From Burkholderiaceae bacterium (GTDB lineage Bacteria; Pseudomonadota; Gammaproteobacteria; Burkholderiales; Burkholderiaceae_A): a stretch of 33,265 nt of DNA. The translations under genes and the position numbers were made by a program. Positions 6,909 through 15,665 of this stretch are shown here, piece by piece. The stretch is taken from assembly GCA_004214155.1 (NCBI GenBank), contig SGYQ01000017.1, positions 1-33,265 on the forward strand, given 5' to 3'. Under the pieces are notes generated by a model. That model had not been told where the DNA came from and searched no databases. It worked only from the letters and a program-made list of their open reading frames with translations. How positions within the stretch are numbered: position 1 is the stretch's first letter; every line of letters begins with the position of its first letter.

Positions 6909-8312
6909 TCAATGTGGTTGAAAATTGACTCTTGCCGGAACATCTCCGAATCGACCAACCGGTGTCCAGAACGGCATCAAAATGAAAAATAAGAAGTAGT
7001 AAACAGTACCTACTTGAGCAATAAGAGTTCCCCAGAAAGTTGGCGGCTGTACACCCAAATAGCCAAGAATAAAAAAGTTGACAACAAATATCGCGTACAA
7101 ACTTTTGTGCCATCCTGGTCTGTATCTAATAGACCTCACAGGGCTTCGATCAAGCCATGGAAGCAGAAATAAAATCAACACAGCACCACCCATGACGGCA
7201 ACACCCCAAAACTTTGCATCAAAGATTCTAAAGGTCAAAGCGAGCCCTATAGCAATAACCAAACCACCAATCTTGAAAACCATACTTAACCTAGAAAACA
7301 AGATCATAACTGCGAAAGCACCGGCACCAGCGACCATAGCCCATGTAAACACGTCAGTAACTGCCCGGAGCATTGAGTAAAACGGAGTGAAATACCAAAC
7401 AGGGGCAATATGGTTAGGAGTGACTAAAGGGTCCGCCGGAATATAGTTGTTATATTCCAAAAAGTATCCTCCCAACTCCGGTGCAAAGAATACCACTAAC
7501 GCAAAAATGAGTAAGAACACAGATAACCCAAACATATCGTGAACAGTGTAATACGGATGAAAAGGAATTCCATCTAATGGGACACCTTTAGAATCTTTTT
7601 CCTTTTTTATTTCAACGCCATCAGGGTTATTTGACCCGACCTCATGAAGCGCAATTATGTGTGCAACAACTAAACCAGCTATGACGAATGGAATTGCAAT
7701 TACATGAAAAGCAAAAAAACGGTTCAAGGTAGCGTCCCCCACGACAAAATCCCCTCTGATCCAAACCGCAAGATCAGGTCCGATGAACGGAATTGCCGAG
7801 AAAAGATTGACGATCACCTGAGCTCCCCAAAAAGACATTTGACCCCACGGTAGTAGGTATCCAAAAAATGCCTCAGCCATAAGGGCCAAAAAAATCATGC
7901 AGCCAAAAATCCAGATTAATTCCCTCGGCTCCCTGTAAGACCCGTAAATCAGGCCGCGAAACATATGAAGGTATATAACTATGAAAAAGGCCGATGCCCC
8001 GGTGGAATGCATGTAACGAATTAGCCACCCAAATGGGACTTCTCTCATTATGTACTCAACACTCGCAAAAGCGATGGGAATCCCAGCACTATTTAGAGAA
8101 GCGTCAGGTTTATAGTGCATAACTAAAAATATACCAGTAACGATTTGCAATACTAAAACTATAGTTGCAAGACTACCGAAAAAATACCAAAAATTTAGAT
8201 TTTTGGGAGCGTAATATTCCGCAAGATGATTTTTTAACAAAGGTGTAACAGGAAATCTCCTGTCTAACCACGCATACAACCCTTTCCCTTCAACAACTCG
8301 TTCAGAAGCCAT
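6909..8312 (-). CDS. petB: Ubiquinol-cytochrome c reductase, cytochrome b subunit
   Basis: Integral membrane subunit carrying haems bL and bH and both quinone sites of the bc1 complex. The paired histidine ligands are visible in helix B (HSTGASAFFIVIYLHMFRG) and helix D (FAFHVIAIPFVIAGLVVAHI). The Qo-site region reads APVWYFTPFY: the PEWY glutamate seen in mitochondria is valine here, a variant I believe is usual in beta- and gammaproteobacteria. At 467 residues with about eight to ten membrane helices it is the long bacterial form with extra C-terminal helices. GAAGGAG lies 10 bases before the ATG. It is the middle gene of the pet operon. Confidence 0.96.
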   Translation of the reverse strand: MASERVVEGKGLYAWLDRRFPVTPLLKNHLAEYYAPKNLNFWYFFGSLATIVLVLQIVTGIFLVMHYKPDASLNSAGIPIAFASVEYIMREVPFGWLIRYMHSTGASAFFIVIYLHMFRGLIYGSYREPRELIWIFGCMIFLALMAEAFFGYLLPWGQMSFWGAQVIVNLFSAIPFIGPDLAVWIRGDFVVGDATLNRFFAFHVIAIPFVIAGLVVAHIIALHEVGSNNPDGVEIKKEKDSKGVPLDGIPFHPYYTVHDMFGLSVFLLIFALVVFFAPELGGYFLEYNNYIPADPLVTPNHIAPVWYFTPFYSMLRAVTDVFTWAMVAGAGAFAVMILFSRLSMVFKIGGLVIAIGLALTFRIFDAKFWGVAVMGGAVLILFLLPWLDRSPVRSIRYRPGWHKSLYAIFVVNFFILGYLGVQPPTFWGTLIAQVGTVYYFLFFILMPFWTPVGRFGDVPARVNFQPH

Positions 8313-8372
8313 TACTCTTGTTCTCCTTCTTTCGTATTTATATTTTTATGCCAATAATTTATTTGTTATTAC

Positions 8373-9026
8373 CTATGCTTCGCCGTTTTCATCCCGCCCG
8401 ATAACAATCTTAGAATCAGTCAGGTACATATGCCTAGGAACCTCGAGGTTGTCTGGTGCAGGCTTGTTAGCATAGACCCTTCCAGCAACATCGAAAGTTG
8501 AGCCGTGGCACGGACAAAGAAATCCTCCCGGCCAATCATTACCCATATCAGAGCCAGGCCCCCTTACAAACTTCGAAACAGGAGAGCAGCCCAAATGCGA
8601 GCAAATTCCTACTGTTACAAAAATCTCCGGCTTTATGGATCTGTGAGTATTTTTCGCATAATCAGGAGTTGGGTATTCTTTTCTCACTGATTTTGGATCC
8701 GCTAGCTTACTGTCCAATCCATCCAAACTCTCCAACATTTCAGAGGTGCGTCTAACAATCCACACAGGTTTGCCTCTCCACTCGACCGTCTTAACTCCAC
8801 CAGGTGGGATATTGCTGATGTCCACCTCCACCGGAGCTCCTGCCGATCTTGCTTTTTCCGAGGGAGCCATAGATACAGCAAAAGGAATTCCAGCAGCAAC
8901 CGCAGCGGCTCCCCCAGTAGCACCGCATGCTATGAGCCATTTGCGTCTTTCTGACTCACCGGGCCCAATCTGCTCGAATGAAGCTCCCTTATTTAATACT
9001 GACTCGTTTTTGGTATTTTCTTCCAT
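8373..9026 (-). CDS. petA: Ubiquinol-cytochrome c reductase, Rieske iron-sulfur subunit
   Basis: [2Fe-2S] protein that accepts the first electron from ubiquinol at the Qo site. Residues ~26-53 form a twin-arginine signal-anchor (ERRKWLIACG followed by an Ala/Gly-rich hydrophobic stretch), predicting Tat export and retention in the membrane. Cluster ligands are in box 1 CSHLGC (Cys142, His144) and box 2 CPCHGS (Cys171, His174), with Cys147 and Cys173 forming the family disulfide. The length of 217 residues is slightly above average because of the N-terminal extension. GGGGAAT precedes the ATG. It is the first gene of the pet operon, and the tatABC genes lie about 1.4 kb away. Confidence 0.96.
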   Translation of the reverse strand: MEENTKNESVLNKGASFEQIGPGESERRKWLIACGATGGAAAVAAGIPFAVSMAPSEKARSAGAPVEVDISNIPPGGVKTVEWRGKPVWIVRRTSEMLESLDGLDSKLADPKSVRKEYPTPDYAKNTHRSIKPEIFVTVGICSHLGCSPVSKFVRGPGSDMGNDWPGGFLCPCHGSTFDVAGRVYANKPAPDNLEVPRHMYLTDSKIVIGRDENGEA

Positions 9027-9058
9027 ATTCCCCGTCCCATAACTTTGACTTTCCCACG

Positions 9059-9088
9059 ATAATAAAATTTGGATTGTAAGCGTACCAA
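9059..9088 (-). promoter_or_regulatory. Candidate promoter for petABC
   Basis: On the minus strand TTGGTA (9088-9083) and TATTAT (9064-9059) are separated by 18 bases, about 32 bases before the petA start. This is the best sigma-70-like pair I can find facing petA in the 193-base divergent region with degS. Neither hexamer is perfect. Confidence 0.35.
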
Positions 9089-9183
9089 TTCTTACAACAT
9101 ATGTAGTCTTAAAACCTTCAATTTAGTTTCCTAATTCCCTTTTTTAACTACTGTTTCTCACCGAAAAAGCATTTCCCGTAGGG

Positions 9184-9189
9184 TATAAT
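9184..9189 (+). promoter_or_regulatory. Candidate -10 element for the DegS-like gene
   Basis: A perfect TATAAT lies 30 bases before the ATG at 9220. No good -35 hexamer sits at the right distance, so activator dependence or chance occurrence are both possible. Confidence 0.35.
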
Positions 9190-9219
9190 TTACCACATTA
9201 TAAGTTTTTTCGAATATCT

Positions 9220-10410
9220 ATGTCATACAAGTCGTTTTGGCTTATTTTTTGTCAATTGGTTACTTTCACGGTGGCACTGTTATTCATTCTTTCTACCTTG
9301 AAACCTTTTTGGTTCGAAAACGTTATTGACAAGCTCGAACTAGGGAACTCTGAAAAAGTCCATTTAAAGTTTAGTAACCGCTCTATCACTCAAGAAAAAG
9401 GGAAAGATGAAAACCCTAATTACAAATTTGGTTTTACTGAAGCAGCAATAACTGCAATGCCCTCGGTTGTGCATATTTTATCAAAGCAAAATAATACCTC
9501 CTTAAGGCACCCTTTCTTTACAGACCCTCTGTTCGAAAGATTTTTCTTCGAGTCTGAAAGTTTCTTACATGATGACAAAAAGCCTAGCTATCAAAGTCTA
9601 GGGTCCGGGGTTGTTGTAGCCAATGGAGGTTTTGTGATGACGAACTACCATGTTATTAGACAAGCGACTGAACTTGAAGTAACTCTCCCAGGAGGAGAAA
9701 AAAGATCAGCTGAAGTTATTGGTATTGACCCCGAGACTGACTTAGCAGTTTTAAAGGTATCAGACGGTACGATTCCAAATATCGTATTTGCCATGCCTAA
9801 CCAAATAAATATTGGTGACTTTGTTTTGGCGATAGGCAATCCATTTGGTGTAGGCCAAACTGTGACTCAAGGAATCGTAAGCGCTCTGGGAAGAGATTCA
9901 CTCAACATAAACACTTTCGAAAATTTTATCCAAACTGATGCCGCAATTAATCCAGGAAATAGCGGTGGAGCACTAGTAAACGGGGTGGGAGAACTGATCG
10001 GCATAAATACCGCGATTTACTCTCAAACGGGAGGTAACATTGGTATAGGGTTCGCAATACCAATTGAAACCGTTACTTTTGTTTTAACAAAGATTCTTAA
10101 TGAAGGAAAAGTTAGTCGCGGATTTATAGGAATCCAACCTGCAGATATTTCAAATGAATATTCAGTAAACGTAGAAGAATCCAATACTTATGTTCGGTAC
10201 GTTTTAAAAAACTCCCCAGCTTACAAGGCGGGAGTGCGTCCGGGAGATGTAATCGTATCAATAGCAGACTTACAAATAAAAAATTCAAAACATTTTTTAA
10301 AAACAGTGGCAGATTTAGAACCGTTCTCGCGTACGAAACTAAAATTAAAACGAGGTGAAGAGATCATCGAGATAGGGATATCGATCGTCGAAAGACCGAT
10401 TTTTAATTAA
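9220..10410 (+). CDS. DegS-like periplasmic serine protease (one PDZ domain)
   Basis: Trypsin-like protease of the HtrA/Deg family. One N-terminal hydrophobic segment (about residues 6-27) has no obvious signal-peptidase site, so it probably anchors the protein in the inner membrane facing the periplasm. The catalytic triad is visible: His144 in TNYHVI, Asp174 in ETDLAVLKV and Ser248 in NPGNSGGAL. A single PDZ domain (about 290-390, starting RGFIGIQPADI) follows. One PDZ plus an anchor makes it DegS/HhoB-like rather than DegP-like. In Betaproteobacteria a Do-family protease commonly sits between tatC and petA, as here. It is on its own strand and ends 3 bases from the end of convergent tatC. 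Confidence 0.92.
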   Translation: MSYKSFWLIFCQLVTFTVALLFILSTLKPFWFENVIDKLELGNSEKVHLKFSNRSITQEKGKDENPNYKFGFTEAAITAMPSVVHILSKQNNTSLRHPFFTDPLFERFFFESESFLHDDKKPSYQSLGSGVVVANGGFVMTNYHVIRQATELEVTLPGGEKRSAEVIGIDPETDLAVLKVSDGTIPNIVFAMPNQINIGDFVLAIGNPFGVGQTVTQGIVSALGRDSLNINTFENFIQTDAAINPGNSGGALVNGVGELIGINTAIYSQTGGNIGIGFAIPIETVTFVLTKILNEGKVSRGFIGIQPADISNEYSVNVEESNTYVRYVLKNSPAYKAGVRPGDVIVSIADLQIKNSKHFLKTVADLEPFSRTKLKLKRGEEIIEIGISIVERPIFN

Positions 10411-10413
10411 TAT

Positions 10414-11157
10414 CTACGAACTACTCCTCTTACTCTTTAAGGCGATGGATTTAGATAAAAAAATTCCCAATTCAAAAAGCATACAAAGTGGTAAGGCTAG
10501 CATCAATTGAGAAACAACATCAGGCGGAGTAACAATGGCGGCTATCACAAATGCCAAAACAATGAAGTAAGGTCTAAAAATCACCATTTTCTCCAATGAA
10601 ACAAAGTCTAGTCGTACAAGAAGCATTTGTACCACAGGTGTCTCGAATGACAGGCCAAAAATGAGAAACAATGACATAACAAAAGAAAAATACTTGTCTA
10701 TGTCAGTCGCTATCTCAACTTCGGATGGTGAGAACGCAATTATAAAACTGAATGCAGCTGGAAACACAACAAAGTAAGCAAAAGCCATCCCCGCCAGAAA
10801 TAGTAAAAAGCTGCTAAGTACTACAGGGAGCGCAAGTTTTTTCTCCTCAGAATAAAGCGCAGGTTCCACGAAAGACCATATTTGCCACAAACTAAAAGGC
10901 AAAGAGATAATAAATGCTACAAAAAATGTCACCTTAATTGGCACAAAGAATGGAGCTACTACATCAGTGGCTATCATGCTGACGCCAGGCGGTAAGGCGG
11001 AAATCAGCGGGTCTGCAAAAACATTGTAAATATCTGGGGCCCAGCTGACTAAACCTAAAAAGCACAAAAAAAGCACAAGGATAGAACGAAGTACTCTGTC
11101 TCGAAGTTCAACAAGGTGGGATACATAGGTTTCATTTTTTTCCTGATCTGTACTCAT
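10414..11157 (-). CDS. tatC: Sec-independent translocase subunit TatC
   Basis: Multi-spanning receptor of the twin-arginine translocase; with TatB it recognises RR signal peptides. The conserved N-terminus SHLVELRDRVLRS, the loop ALPPGVSMIATDVVAPFFVPIK and six hydrophobic helices identify it. The length of 247 residues is normal. Its ATG overlaps the tatB stop as ATGA, so the two are translationally coupled. The C-terminus is only 3 bases from the end of the convergent protease gene, with no room for a terminator between them. Confidence 0.97.
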   Translation of the reverse strand: MSTDQEKNETYVSHLVELRDRVLRSILVLFLCFLGLVSWAPDIYNVFADPLISALPPGVSMIATDVVAPFFVPIKVTFFVAFIISLPFSLWQIWSFVEPALYSEEKKLALPVVLSSFLLFLAGMAFAYFVVFPAAFSFIIAFSPSEVEIATDIDKYFSFVMSLFLIFGLSFETPVVQMLLVRLDFVSLEKMVIFRPYFIVLAFVIAAIVTPPDVVSQLMLALPLCMLFELGIFLSKSIALKSKRSSS

Positions 11158-11585
11158 GGGCTGAAAGACTTTTTAGGATACCTGAGCCTGATTCTCGCTC
11201 TGACCCTCTCCCTTATTTTTAATTGAAAGTTTTCTTCCCTCCAGGACAACTTGGGGGAATTGATATGAAAGCGAATAATCTTTTCCTCACTCAAGGATTC
11301 GTTTGAGCCCTCAATTGATGAGCTTAGATCATGAATCTCATTTTCTAAAGAGCGTAATTCCTCTCCATATTTTTTGCCAAAATCTTTTAACTCATCTTTT
11401 GTAGCCTTATATTCAGAAAAATTCAATTCTTTTTCTACGTCCGACTTGACTTTGGAAACATAACTTTGAGCTCTCCCAGCAAGTATCCCCAGCGTCTTGA
11501 AAACTACAGGCAATCTCTCGGGACCCACTATCAGTAGGCAAGCCAAAGCCACTATAATTATTTCGAAAAAACCAACGTCAAGCAC
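11154..11585 (-). CDS. tatB: Sec-independent translocase subunit TatB
   Basis: Single-span membrane protein of the Tat receptor complex. It has an N-terminal membrane helix (about residues 5-21) and the hinge GPERLP, followed by an amphipathic helix and a long charged helical region. GPERLP with a long C-terminal extension distinguishes TatB from TatA. The final ~28 residues are strikingly basic (arginine and lysine rich). The length of 143 residues is normal. It overlaps tatC by 4 bases and follows tatA by 18. Confidence 0.92.
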   Translation of the reverse strand: MLDVGFFEIIIVALACLLIVGPERLPVVFKTLGILAGRAQSYVSKVKSDVEKELNFSEYKATKDELKDFGKKYGEELRSLENEIHDLSSSIEGSNESLSEEKIIRFHINSPKLSWREENFQLKIRERVRARIRLRYPKKSFSP

Positions 11586-11603
11586 CCTAGCCCCAAAAAA
11601 TCC

Positions 11604-11843
11604 TTATTCCTTGTCTTTCTCTTTTGCTTGGACCGTGAAAGTTTCAGATTCTGATAAATCTTTAGTCTCGTTACTTTCTATCGAAGAGAGGCCTTCTGCC
11701 TTATTTCCCTCCTTAAGCCCATCCTTAAACCCTCTTAACGCGCCACCCAAATCAGAACCGAGGTTCTTAAGCTTTTTTGTTCCAAAAACAAGAATAATGA
11801 CTAACAGTACAATTAACCAGTGCCATATGCTAAATGTTCCCAT
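11604..11843 (-). CDS. tatA: Sec-independent translocase subunit TatA
   Basis: Pore-forming subunit of the Tat translocase. It begins [16 protein letters not shown], a membrane helix, then the FGTKKL hinge and an amphipathic helix ([16 protein letters not shown]), with an acidic, probably disordered tail. At 79 residues it is typical. AAGGAAGG lies about a dozen bases upstream of the ATG. It heads tatA-tatB-tatC. The 347-base gap upstream must hold its promoter unless transcription reads through from hisE. Confidence 0.94.
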   Translation of the reverse strand: MGTFSIWHWLIVLLVIILVFGTKKLKNLGSDLGGALRGFKDGLKEGNKAEGLSSIESNETKDLSESETFTVQAKEKDKE

Positions 11844-12013
11844 AATAAATTTGCATCCTTCCTTTCACAGGCCTAAAAACCGATACTTCAACCAGAAAAA
11901 TTTTCTCCCGAATAGAAACATGATTAAAATTCCTTTCAAACCTAACTCCAAACAAACTGACATTAATCGCCATACGTTTCAGACTTTCCGTCTCGCGCAA
12001 TATCAACCCACAA

Positions 12014-12043
12014 ATTATCCATAAACCATAGGTACACCAGCAA
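12014..12043 (-). promoter_or_regulatory. Candidate promoter for tatABC
   Basis: Minus-strand TTGCTG (12043-12038) and GATAAT (12019-12014) are separated by 18 bases. This would give a leader of roughly 165 bases before tatA. The -10 matches at five of six positions and the -35 is weak. It was chosen mainly because tatA needs a promoter in this gap. Confidence 0.28.
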
Positions 12044-12055
12044 CTGTAATTAGCC

Positions 12056-12082
12056 TCGAAAAACTACCGAGAGCTTTTTCGA
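12056..12082. repeat. Inverted repeat downstream of hisE
   Basis: TCGAAAAA (12056-12063) pairs with TTTTTCGA (12075-12082); CT/AG extends the stem inward past a one-base bulge, leaving a 6-base loop. No run of T follows on either strand, so it is not a standard intrinsic terminator. It could be an mRNA 3'-end stabilising hairpin for the his transcript. Confidence 0.4.
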
Positions 12083-12123
12083 ATCATTAACTTAAACCCT
12101 TTCCCGTTACTGGATTTAAACCA

Positions 12124-12138
12124 TAAACCGGCGGTTTA
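12124..12138. repeat. Small inverted repeat after hisE
   Basis: TAAACC (12124-12129) and GGTTTA (12133-12138) form a 6-bp stem with a 3-base loop, 53 bases after the hisE stop. It is too weak alone to be called a terminator. Confidence 0.3.
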
Positions 12139-12190
12139 CTCACTACCAAAAAACAACTTTCTTTGCGCATTTTTCTGCCATTTAAATAAA

Positions 12191-12523
12191 TTACGAGCTT
12201 TTCTCGTTTCTTTCTCGTTTCTCCTGAAAACCTGAAACACCCTCCCTAGAAAGCAATTCATCGATAACCTCCTCCAAGCTTATATTAACCTTCTCGAGAA
12301 GTACAAGATAATGAAACAATAAATCTGCTGCCTCATGGACCATTTCCGACGTTTTCTGAGAGTTTACGGCAAGGATTAGTTCTGTAGTTTCTTCTGTTAA
12401 CTTTTTTAATATTCGCTCCTCACTACCCTGTAATAAAGACGCTACGTATGATTTTGATTTATCGGCGTTCTTTCTGCTTTTTATAACTTTTATTGTTCTA
12501 TGTAGGCCGTTTTCCTTTATCAT
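12191..12523 (-). CDS. hisE: Phosphoribosyl-ATP pyrophosphatase (HisE)
   Basis: Hydrolyses phosphoribosyl-ATP to phosphoribosyl-AMP, the second step of histidine synthesis. The helical MazG-like core shows the metal-binding acidic motif EETTELILA and [32 protein letters not shown] is the typical HisE N-terminal block. It is a stand-alone 110-residue protein rather than the HisIE fusion of enterobacteria. Its ATG overlaps the hisI stop as ATGA. It is the last his gene, followed by the 347-base gap. Confidence 0.95.
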   Translation of the reverse strand: MIKENGLHRTIKVIKSRKNADKSKSYVASLLQGSEERILKKLTEETTELILAVNSQKTSEMVHEAADLLFHYLVLLEKVNISLEEVIDELLSREGVSGFQEKRERNEKSS

Positions 12524-12897
12524 TCCTCGCCCCTAATAACCTTACCAGCCTCAGTAATTTGCCAGCCATCTTTACTCAACTTTCTAAAAAAACAACTCGG
12601 CCTACCGGTATGACATGCAATGCCTTTTATTTGTTCTACAAAAAGTAGCAATGCATCGTTATCGCAATCCAAAAATATTTCTTTTACGATTTGATATTGC
12701 CCTGAGGTCTCACCCTTGTTCCAAAGACAGTTCCTAGATCTAGAAAAATAAACAGCAGAACCTGTCTCCAAAGTTTTTAAAAGAGATTCCTTTGACATCC
12801 ACGCAAGCATAAGTACTTGTTTTGACCTAAAATCTTGTGCGATGGAGGGAATCAAGCCTGACGAGTTAAACCGAACCATTTCAACAAAATCTGACAT
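12520..12897 (-). CDS. hisI: Phosphoribosyl-AMP cyclohydrolase (HisI)
   Basis: Zinc enzyme opening the purine ring of phosphoribosyl-AMP, the third histidine step. The metal-binding DCDNDALL and the zinc cysteine motif CHTGRPSCF are present, with [15 protein letters not shown] upstream. I use the ATG at 12897, which has AAAAGG 5 bases upstream, rather than the in-frame GTG at 12903; the product is 125 residues. It overlaps the end of hisF by 17 bases and hisE by 4, indicating translational coupling. Confidence 0.94.
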   Translation of the reverse strand: MSDFVEMVRFNSSGLIPSIAQDFRSKQVLMLAWMSKESLLKTLETGSAVYFSRSRNCLWNKGETSGQYQIVKEIFLDCDNDALLLFVEQIKGIACHTGRPSCFFRKLSKDGWQITEAGKVIRGEE

Positions 12898-13645
12898 TAA
12901 CACCTTTTCCCTTTAAAAATTTTTTTGCTTCATAAATGGAGTATGTGCCAAAGTGAAAAATGGATGCTGCTAGCACAGCGTCAGCTTTCCCCTCAATTAG
13001 CCCTTCTAAAAGATGCTCAGGGTTGCCAACTCCACCTGAGGCAATAACTGGTATGTCAACAGCGTCGGAAATGGAACTAGTCAACTGTATATCAAAACCT
13101 TTTTTGGTTCCATCTCTGTCCATACTTGTAACCAATAATTCCCCAGCTCCCGAAATTGTCATTTTTTTAGCCCACTCAATTGCATCGATACCTGTTGGCT
13201 GCGTTCCTCCATGGGTAAATATTTCCCAGCCTTCTCTTCCTACTCTCTTTTTTGCATCAATTGCCACGACGATACATTGCGAGCCGAATTTGTTAGAACA
13301 TTCGGACACTAGGCCGGGTTCAGTAACGGCTGCTGAATTAATGCTCACTTTATCAGCCCCAGCAAGCAACATAGTTGATACGTCCTCGAGAGACCGAATA
13401 CCCCCCCCAACCGTAAGGGGCACAAAAACCTGCTCCGCAACCTTTGAAACAACTTCTGACAAAGTTCCTCGCCGCTGCTTAGTCGCTGTAATATCTAAAA
13501 ATGCAATTTCATCAGCTCCCTGAGCAGAGTAACCTTTGGCCACTTCAACAGGGTCTCCCGCATCAATAATGTTAACAAAATTAACCCCTTTCACAACTCT
13601 ACCTGCATCAATGTCAAGGCAAGGAATAATTCTTTTTGTCAACAT
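12881..13645 (-). CDS. hisF: Imidazole glycerol phosphate synthase, cyclase subunit (HisF)
   Basis: Uses ammonia from HisH to convert PRFAR into imidazole glycerol phosphate and AICAR. It is a TIM barrel with the catalytic Asp11 in [14 protein letters not shown] and the second catalytic aspartate in VVAIDAK. Phosphate-binding half-barrel repeats appear as VGGGIRS and ASGGVGN. The length of 254 residues is typical. The ATG lies within the end of hisA (7-base overlap). Its partner hisH is two genes upstream. Confidence 0.97.
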   Translation of the reverse strand: MLTKRIIPCLDIDAGRVVKGVNFVNIIDAGDPVEVAKGYSAQGADEIAFLDITATKQRRGTLSEVVSKVAEQVFVPLTVGGGIRSLEDVSTMLLAGADKVSINSAAVTEPGLVSECSNKFGSQCIVVAIDAKKRVGREGWEIFTHGGTQPTGIDAIEWAKKMTISGAGELLVTSMDRDGTKKGFDIQLTSSISDAVDIPVIASGGVGNPEHLLEGLIEGKADAVLAASIFHFGTYSIYEAKKFLKGKGVNVRFC

Positions 13646-14394
13646 TTTGTATCAAAATTTCCGTTAAGTGTTTCAATTACTTTTTTAAGACATATATTGC
13701 CTTCATAAAGAGCTTTTCCCAAGATAACGCCACTGATGCCTTTTTCATAAAACGTAGATAGTTGCTCAATTTCCCTAGCAGAGGATAATCCACCAGAGGC
13801 AATGATAGGAATATTCACAGCCTCAGCTAATTTGAGTGTAAAGGTTATGTTAATCCCGACTTGCATTCCATCTCGTCCTATATCGGTGTATAAAATGTTC
13901 TGAATGTTAAATTTCTGGAGTGATTTAGCAAAATCTACAACGTCTAATTTAGTCGTTTCGCTCCAGCCATGCGTAGCAATTTTACCGTCTCTGGCATCTA
14001 GAGCCACAATGATTTTTTTTGAAAACTTAGAACATACTCTTTCCAAAAAAACCGGATCATTTACAGCTGCTGTTCCTATCACGACGTAAGTTGCTCCGAT
14101 GTTAATTAGTTTTTCAACTGTATCGATATCACGGATTCCACCACCAACTTGAAATGAAATTTTCCCTCCAAACTCTTGAAGTATCTGTTCTATTACAGAA
14201 CTGTTTTCTTGATTCCCAGAAAAAGCGCCATCTAGATCAACCAGATGAATTCTCGTCGCTTTTTCATTAACCCAGCGTCTAGCTACCTGGACTGGATTTT
14301 CAGAATATACGGTAGAGTCATTCATGAGACCCTGCTTTAGTCTTACGCAGGACCCTTTTGTTATGTCTATAGCAGGGATTGCACAAAAAGCCAC
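13639..14394 (-). CDS. hisA: ProFAR isomerase (HisA)
   Basis: Amadori isomerisation of ProFAR to PRFAR, the fourth histidine step. A TIM barrel related to HisF, with the catalytic Asp in [17 protein letters not shown] and the second catalytic Asp in [19 protein letters not shown] and ASGGLSS form the phosphate sites. The start is GTG at 14394, with GAGGGG 8 bases upstream. The length of 251 residues is normal. It overlaps hisF by 7 bases. Confidence 0.96.
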   Translation of the reverse strand: MAFCAIPAIDITKGSCVRLKQGLMNDSTVYSENPVQVARRWVNEKATRIHLVDLDGAFSGNQENSSVIEQILQEFGGKISFQVGGGIRDIDTVEKLINIGATYVVIGTAAVNDPVFLERVCSKFSKKIIVALDARDGKIATHGWSETTKLDVVDFAKSLQKFNIQNILYTDIGRDGMQVGINITFTLKLAEAVNIPIIASGGLSSAREIEQLSTFYEKGISGVILGKALYEGNICLKKVIETLNGNFDTKC

Positions 14395-14426
14395 TTTTCT
14401 AGCCCCTCAAATTACAAAATCACAAA

Positions 14427-15068
14427 TTATGGACTCCAACCTGCAAAATTCTTCAAAAGCAGTATACCGTTTTCAGAACTCTTTTCCGGATGAAACTGGG
14501 TCGCAAAAATATTCTCGCTGGAAATAACACTGGAAAATACCTCCCCATGCATCGTCTCACCCAATACTAAGCGGTGATCGTCAGGCTTTGAAAAAAAACT
14601 ATGAACAAAATAAAAATAAGCTTTTTCCCCCTCATATTTTAAAATTCCACTAAAAACAGGGTGGTTTCTCTTTATTCGTACGGTGTTCCAACCCATATGA
14701 GGAACTTTTACAGCATTTTTTTTCTGAAAGCGCTTTACTTTTCCCGGAAAAAAACCTAACCCTTGACTCCCACCCTCTTCCGAGTAATCAAACAATATTT
14801 GTTTTCCCAAACAAATACCAAGAAATGGCTTCGTCTCCAAACAGCGTGTCAACTCATCAACCATGTCTAGGGAGTTTAATCTTTCAATACAATCTCTCAT
14901 GGACCCCTGACCCGGAAATACTACCTTGGATGCATCACGTAAGGTTTTTTTCTCTGAGGCAATACGTACGCAAACTTCCGGGCAAGCCCTATTAAAGGCT
15001 AGCAACACACTTCTTAAATTTCCTACCCCAGTATTAACGACAGCTATCATGGATTGTTCAATTCTCAA
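14427..15068 (-). CDS. hisH: Imidazole glycerol phosphate synthase, glutaminase subunit (HisH)
   Basis: Class I glutamine amidotransferase that feeds ammonia through the HisF barrel. The nucleophile elbow is FLGICLGKQ (Cys86), and the other triad residues are in [10 protein letters not shown] (His193, Glu195). The PGQGS oxyanion strand is also present. The start chosen is a TTG at 15068, overlapping the hisB stop, because GAAAGGAG lies 4 bases before it. The in-frame ATG at 15050 has no ribosome site at normal distance but gives the more usual N-terminus ([14 protein letters not shown]), so it remains possible. Confidence 0.94.
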   Translation of the reverse strand: MRIEQSMIAVVNTGVGNLRSVLLAFNRACPEVCVRIASEKKTLRDASKVVFPGQGSMRDCIERLNSLDMVDELTRCLETKPFLGICLGKQILFDYSEEGGSQGLGFFPGKVKRFQKKNAVKVPHMGWNTVRIKRNHPVFSGILKYEGEKAYFYFVHSFFSKPDDHRLVLGETMHGEVFSSVISSENIFATQFHPEKSSENGILLLKNFAGWSP

Positions 15069-15658
15069 AGAACTCCTTTCGTCGAAGGGACCGATTCTCC
15101 ACTATTCCCAAAATGACTAAGATCTACAGCTTGTCTGAGCGCTAATGCAAAACATTTAAAAATGCTCTCGCATTGATGGTGGGCGTTATCACCATAGAAA
15201 TTCTCTATGTGTAACGTAATTCCTGCGTGATTGACAAACCCTTGAAAAAATTCTTTTATCAGATCAAGATCGAAATCACCTACTATTTGCCTTTTCCATT
15301 GGCAACGAAAGTGCAGGCCAGGTCGGCCAGAAATATCAACAACAACCCTCGATAACGCCTCATCTAGAGGGGCGTAGGCACTGCCAAACCGTTTAATTCC
15401 AACCTTACTGCCTAGAGCCTTATGTAGTGCCTGACCAATGGTTATCCCAACGTCTTCCACAGTATGATGTGGATCAACTAGCAAATCACCCTCGGCATCG
15501 ACATGTAAAGAAAATTTTCCGTGCCTGCTTATTTGATCGAGCATGTGATCAAAAAATGGGAGTCCTGTCTTGTAGCTTCCTCGTGAAACATCATCTAGGG
15601 TTAACTGAACTTGAATCGCCGTTTCCCCAGTGTTTCTTTCAACCTTAGCGCTTCGCAT
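15065..15658 (-). CDS. hisB: Imidazoleglycerol-phosphate dehydratase (HisB)
   Basis: Dehydrates imidazole glycerol phosphate to imidazole acetol phosphate, the sixth histidine step. Manganese-binding motifs are [14 protein letters not shown] and [29 protein letters not shown] is also diagnostic. I start at ATG 15658, which has AGAGG 5 bases upstream and gives [13 protein letters not shown], rather than an upstream in-frame codon at 15694 that would run into hisC. The product is 197 residues, the monofunctional form without the phosphatase domain. The divergent hisC starts only 23 bases away. Confidence 0.96.
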   Translation of the reverse strand: MRSAKVERNTGETAIQVQLTLDDVSRGSYKTGLPFFDHMLDQISRHGKFSLHVDAEGDLLVDPHHTVEDVGITIGQALHKALGSKVGIKRFGSAYAPLDEALSRVVVDISGRPGLHFRCQWKRQIVGDFDLDLIKEFFQGFVNHAGITLHIENFYGDNAHHQCESIFKCFALALRQAVDLSHFGNSGESVPSTKGVL

Positions 15659-15665
15659 ATAACCT

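Larger units (their letters stand above)
11844..12190 (-). other. Gene-free gap between hisE and tatA
   Basis: No convincing gene is visible on either strand. The longest frame starting just after hisE is a 12-codon ATG frame (12181-12143). Frames overlapping it on the plus strand are antisense extensions of tatA/tatB. The gap holds two small inverted repeats (12056-12082 and 12124-12138) and a possible promoter for tatA. In many Betaproteobacteria a HIT-family gene (hinT) lies here, but I could not find a recognisable remnant by reading the three minus-strand frames. Confidence 0.6.

Noticed and set aside
11497-12024. A 175-codon plus-strand frame across tatB-tatA and the gap
   Set aside because: It is antisense to two confident genes and its composition is that of a shadow frame.
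12143-12181. Twelve-codon ATG frame just after hisE
   Set aside because: Very short, no ribosome site and no recognisable product; similar frames occur by chance.
12960-13523. A 187-codon plus-strand frame opposite hisF
   Set aside because: Mirror frame of hisF; no family resemblance.
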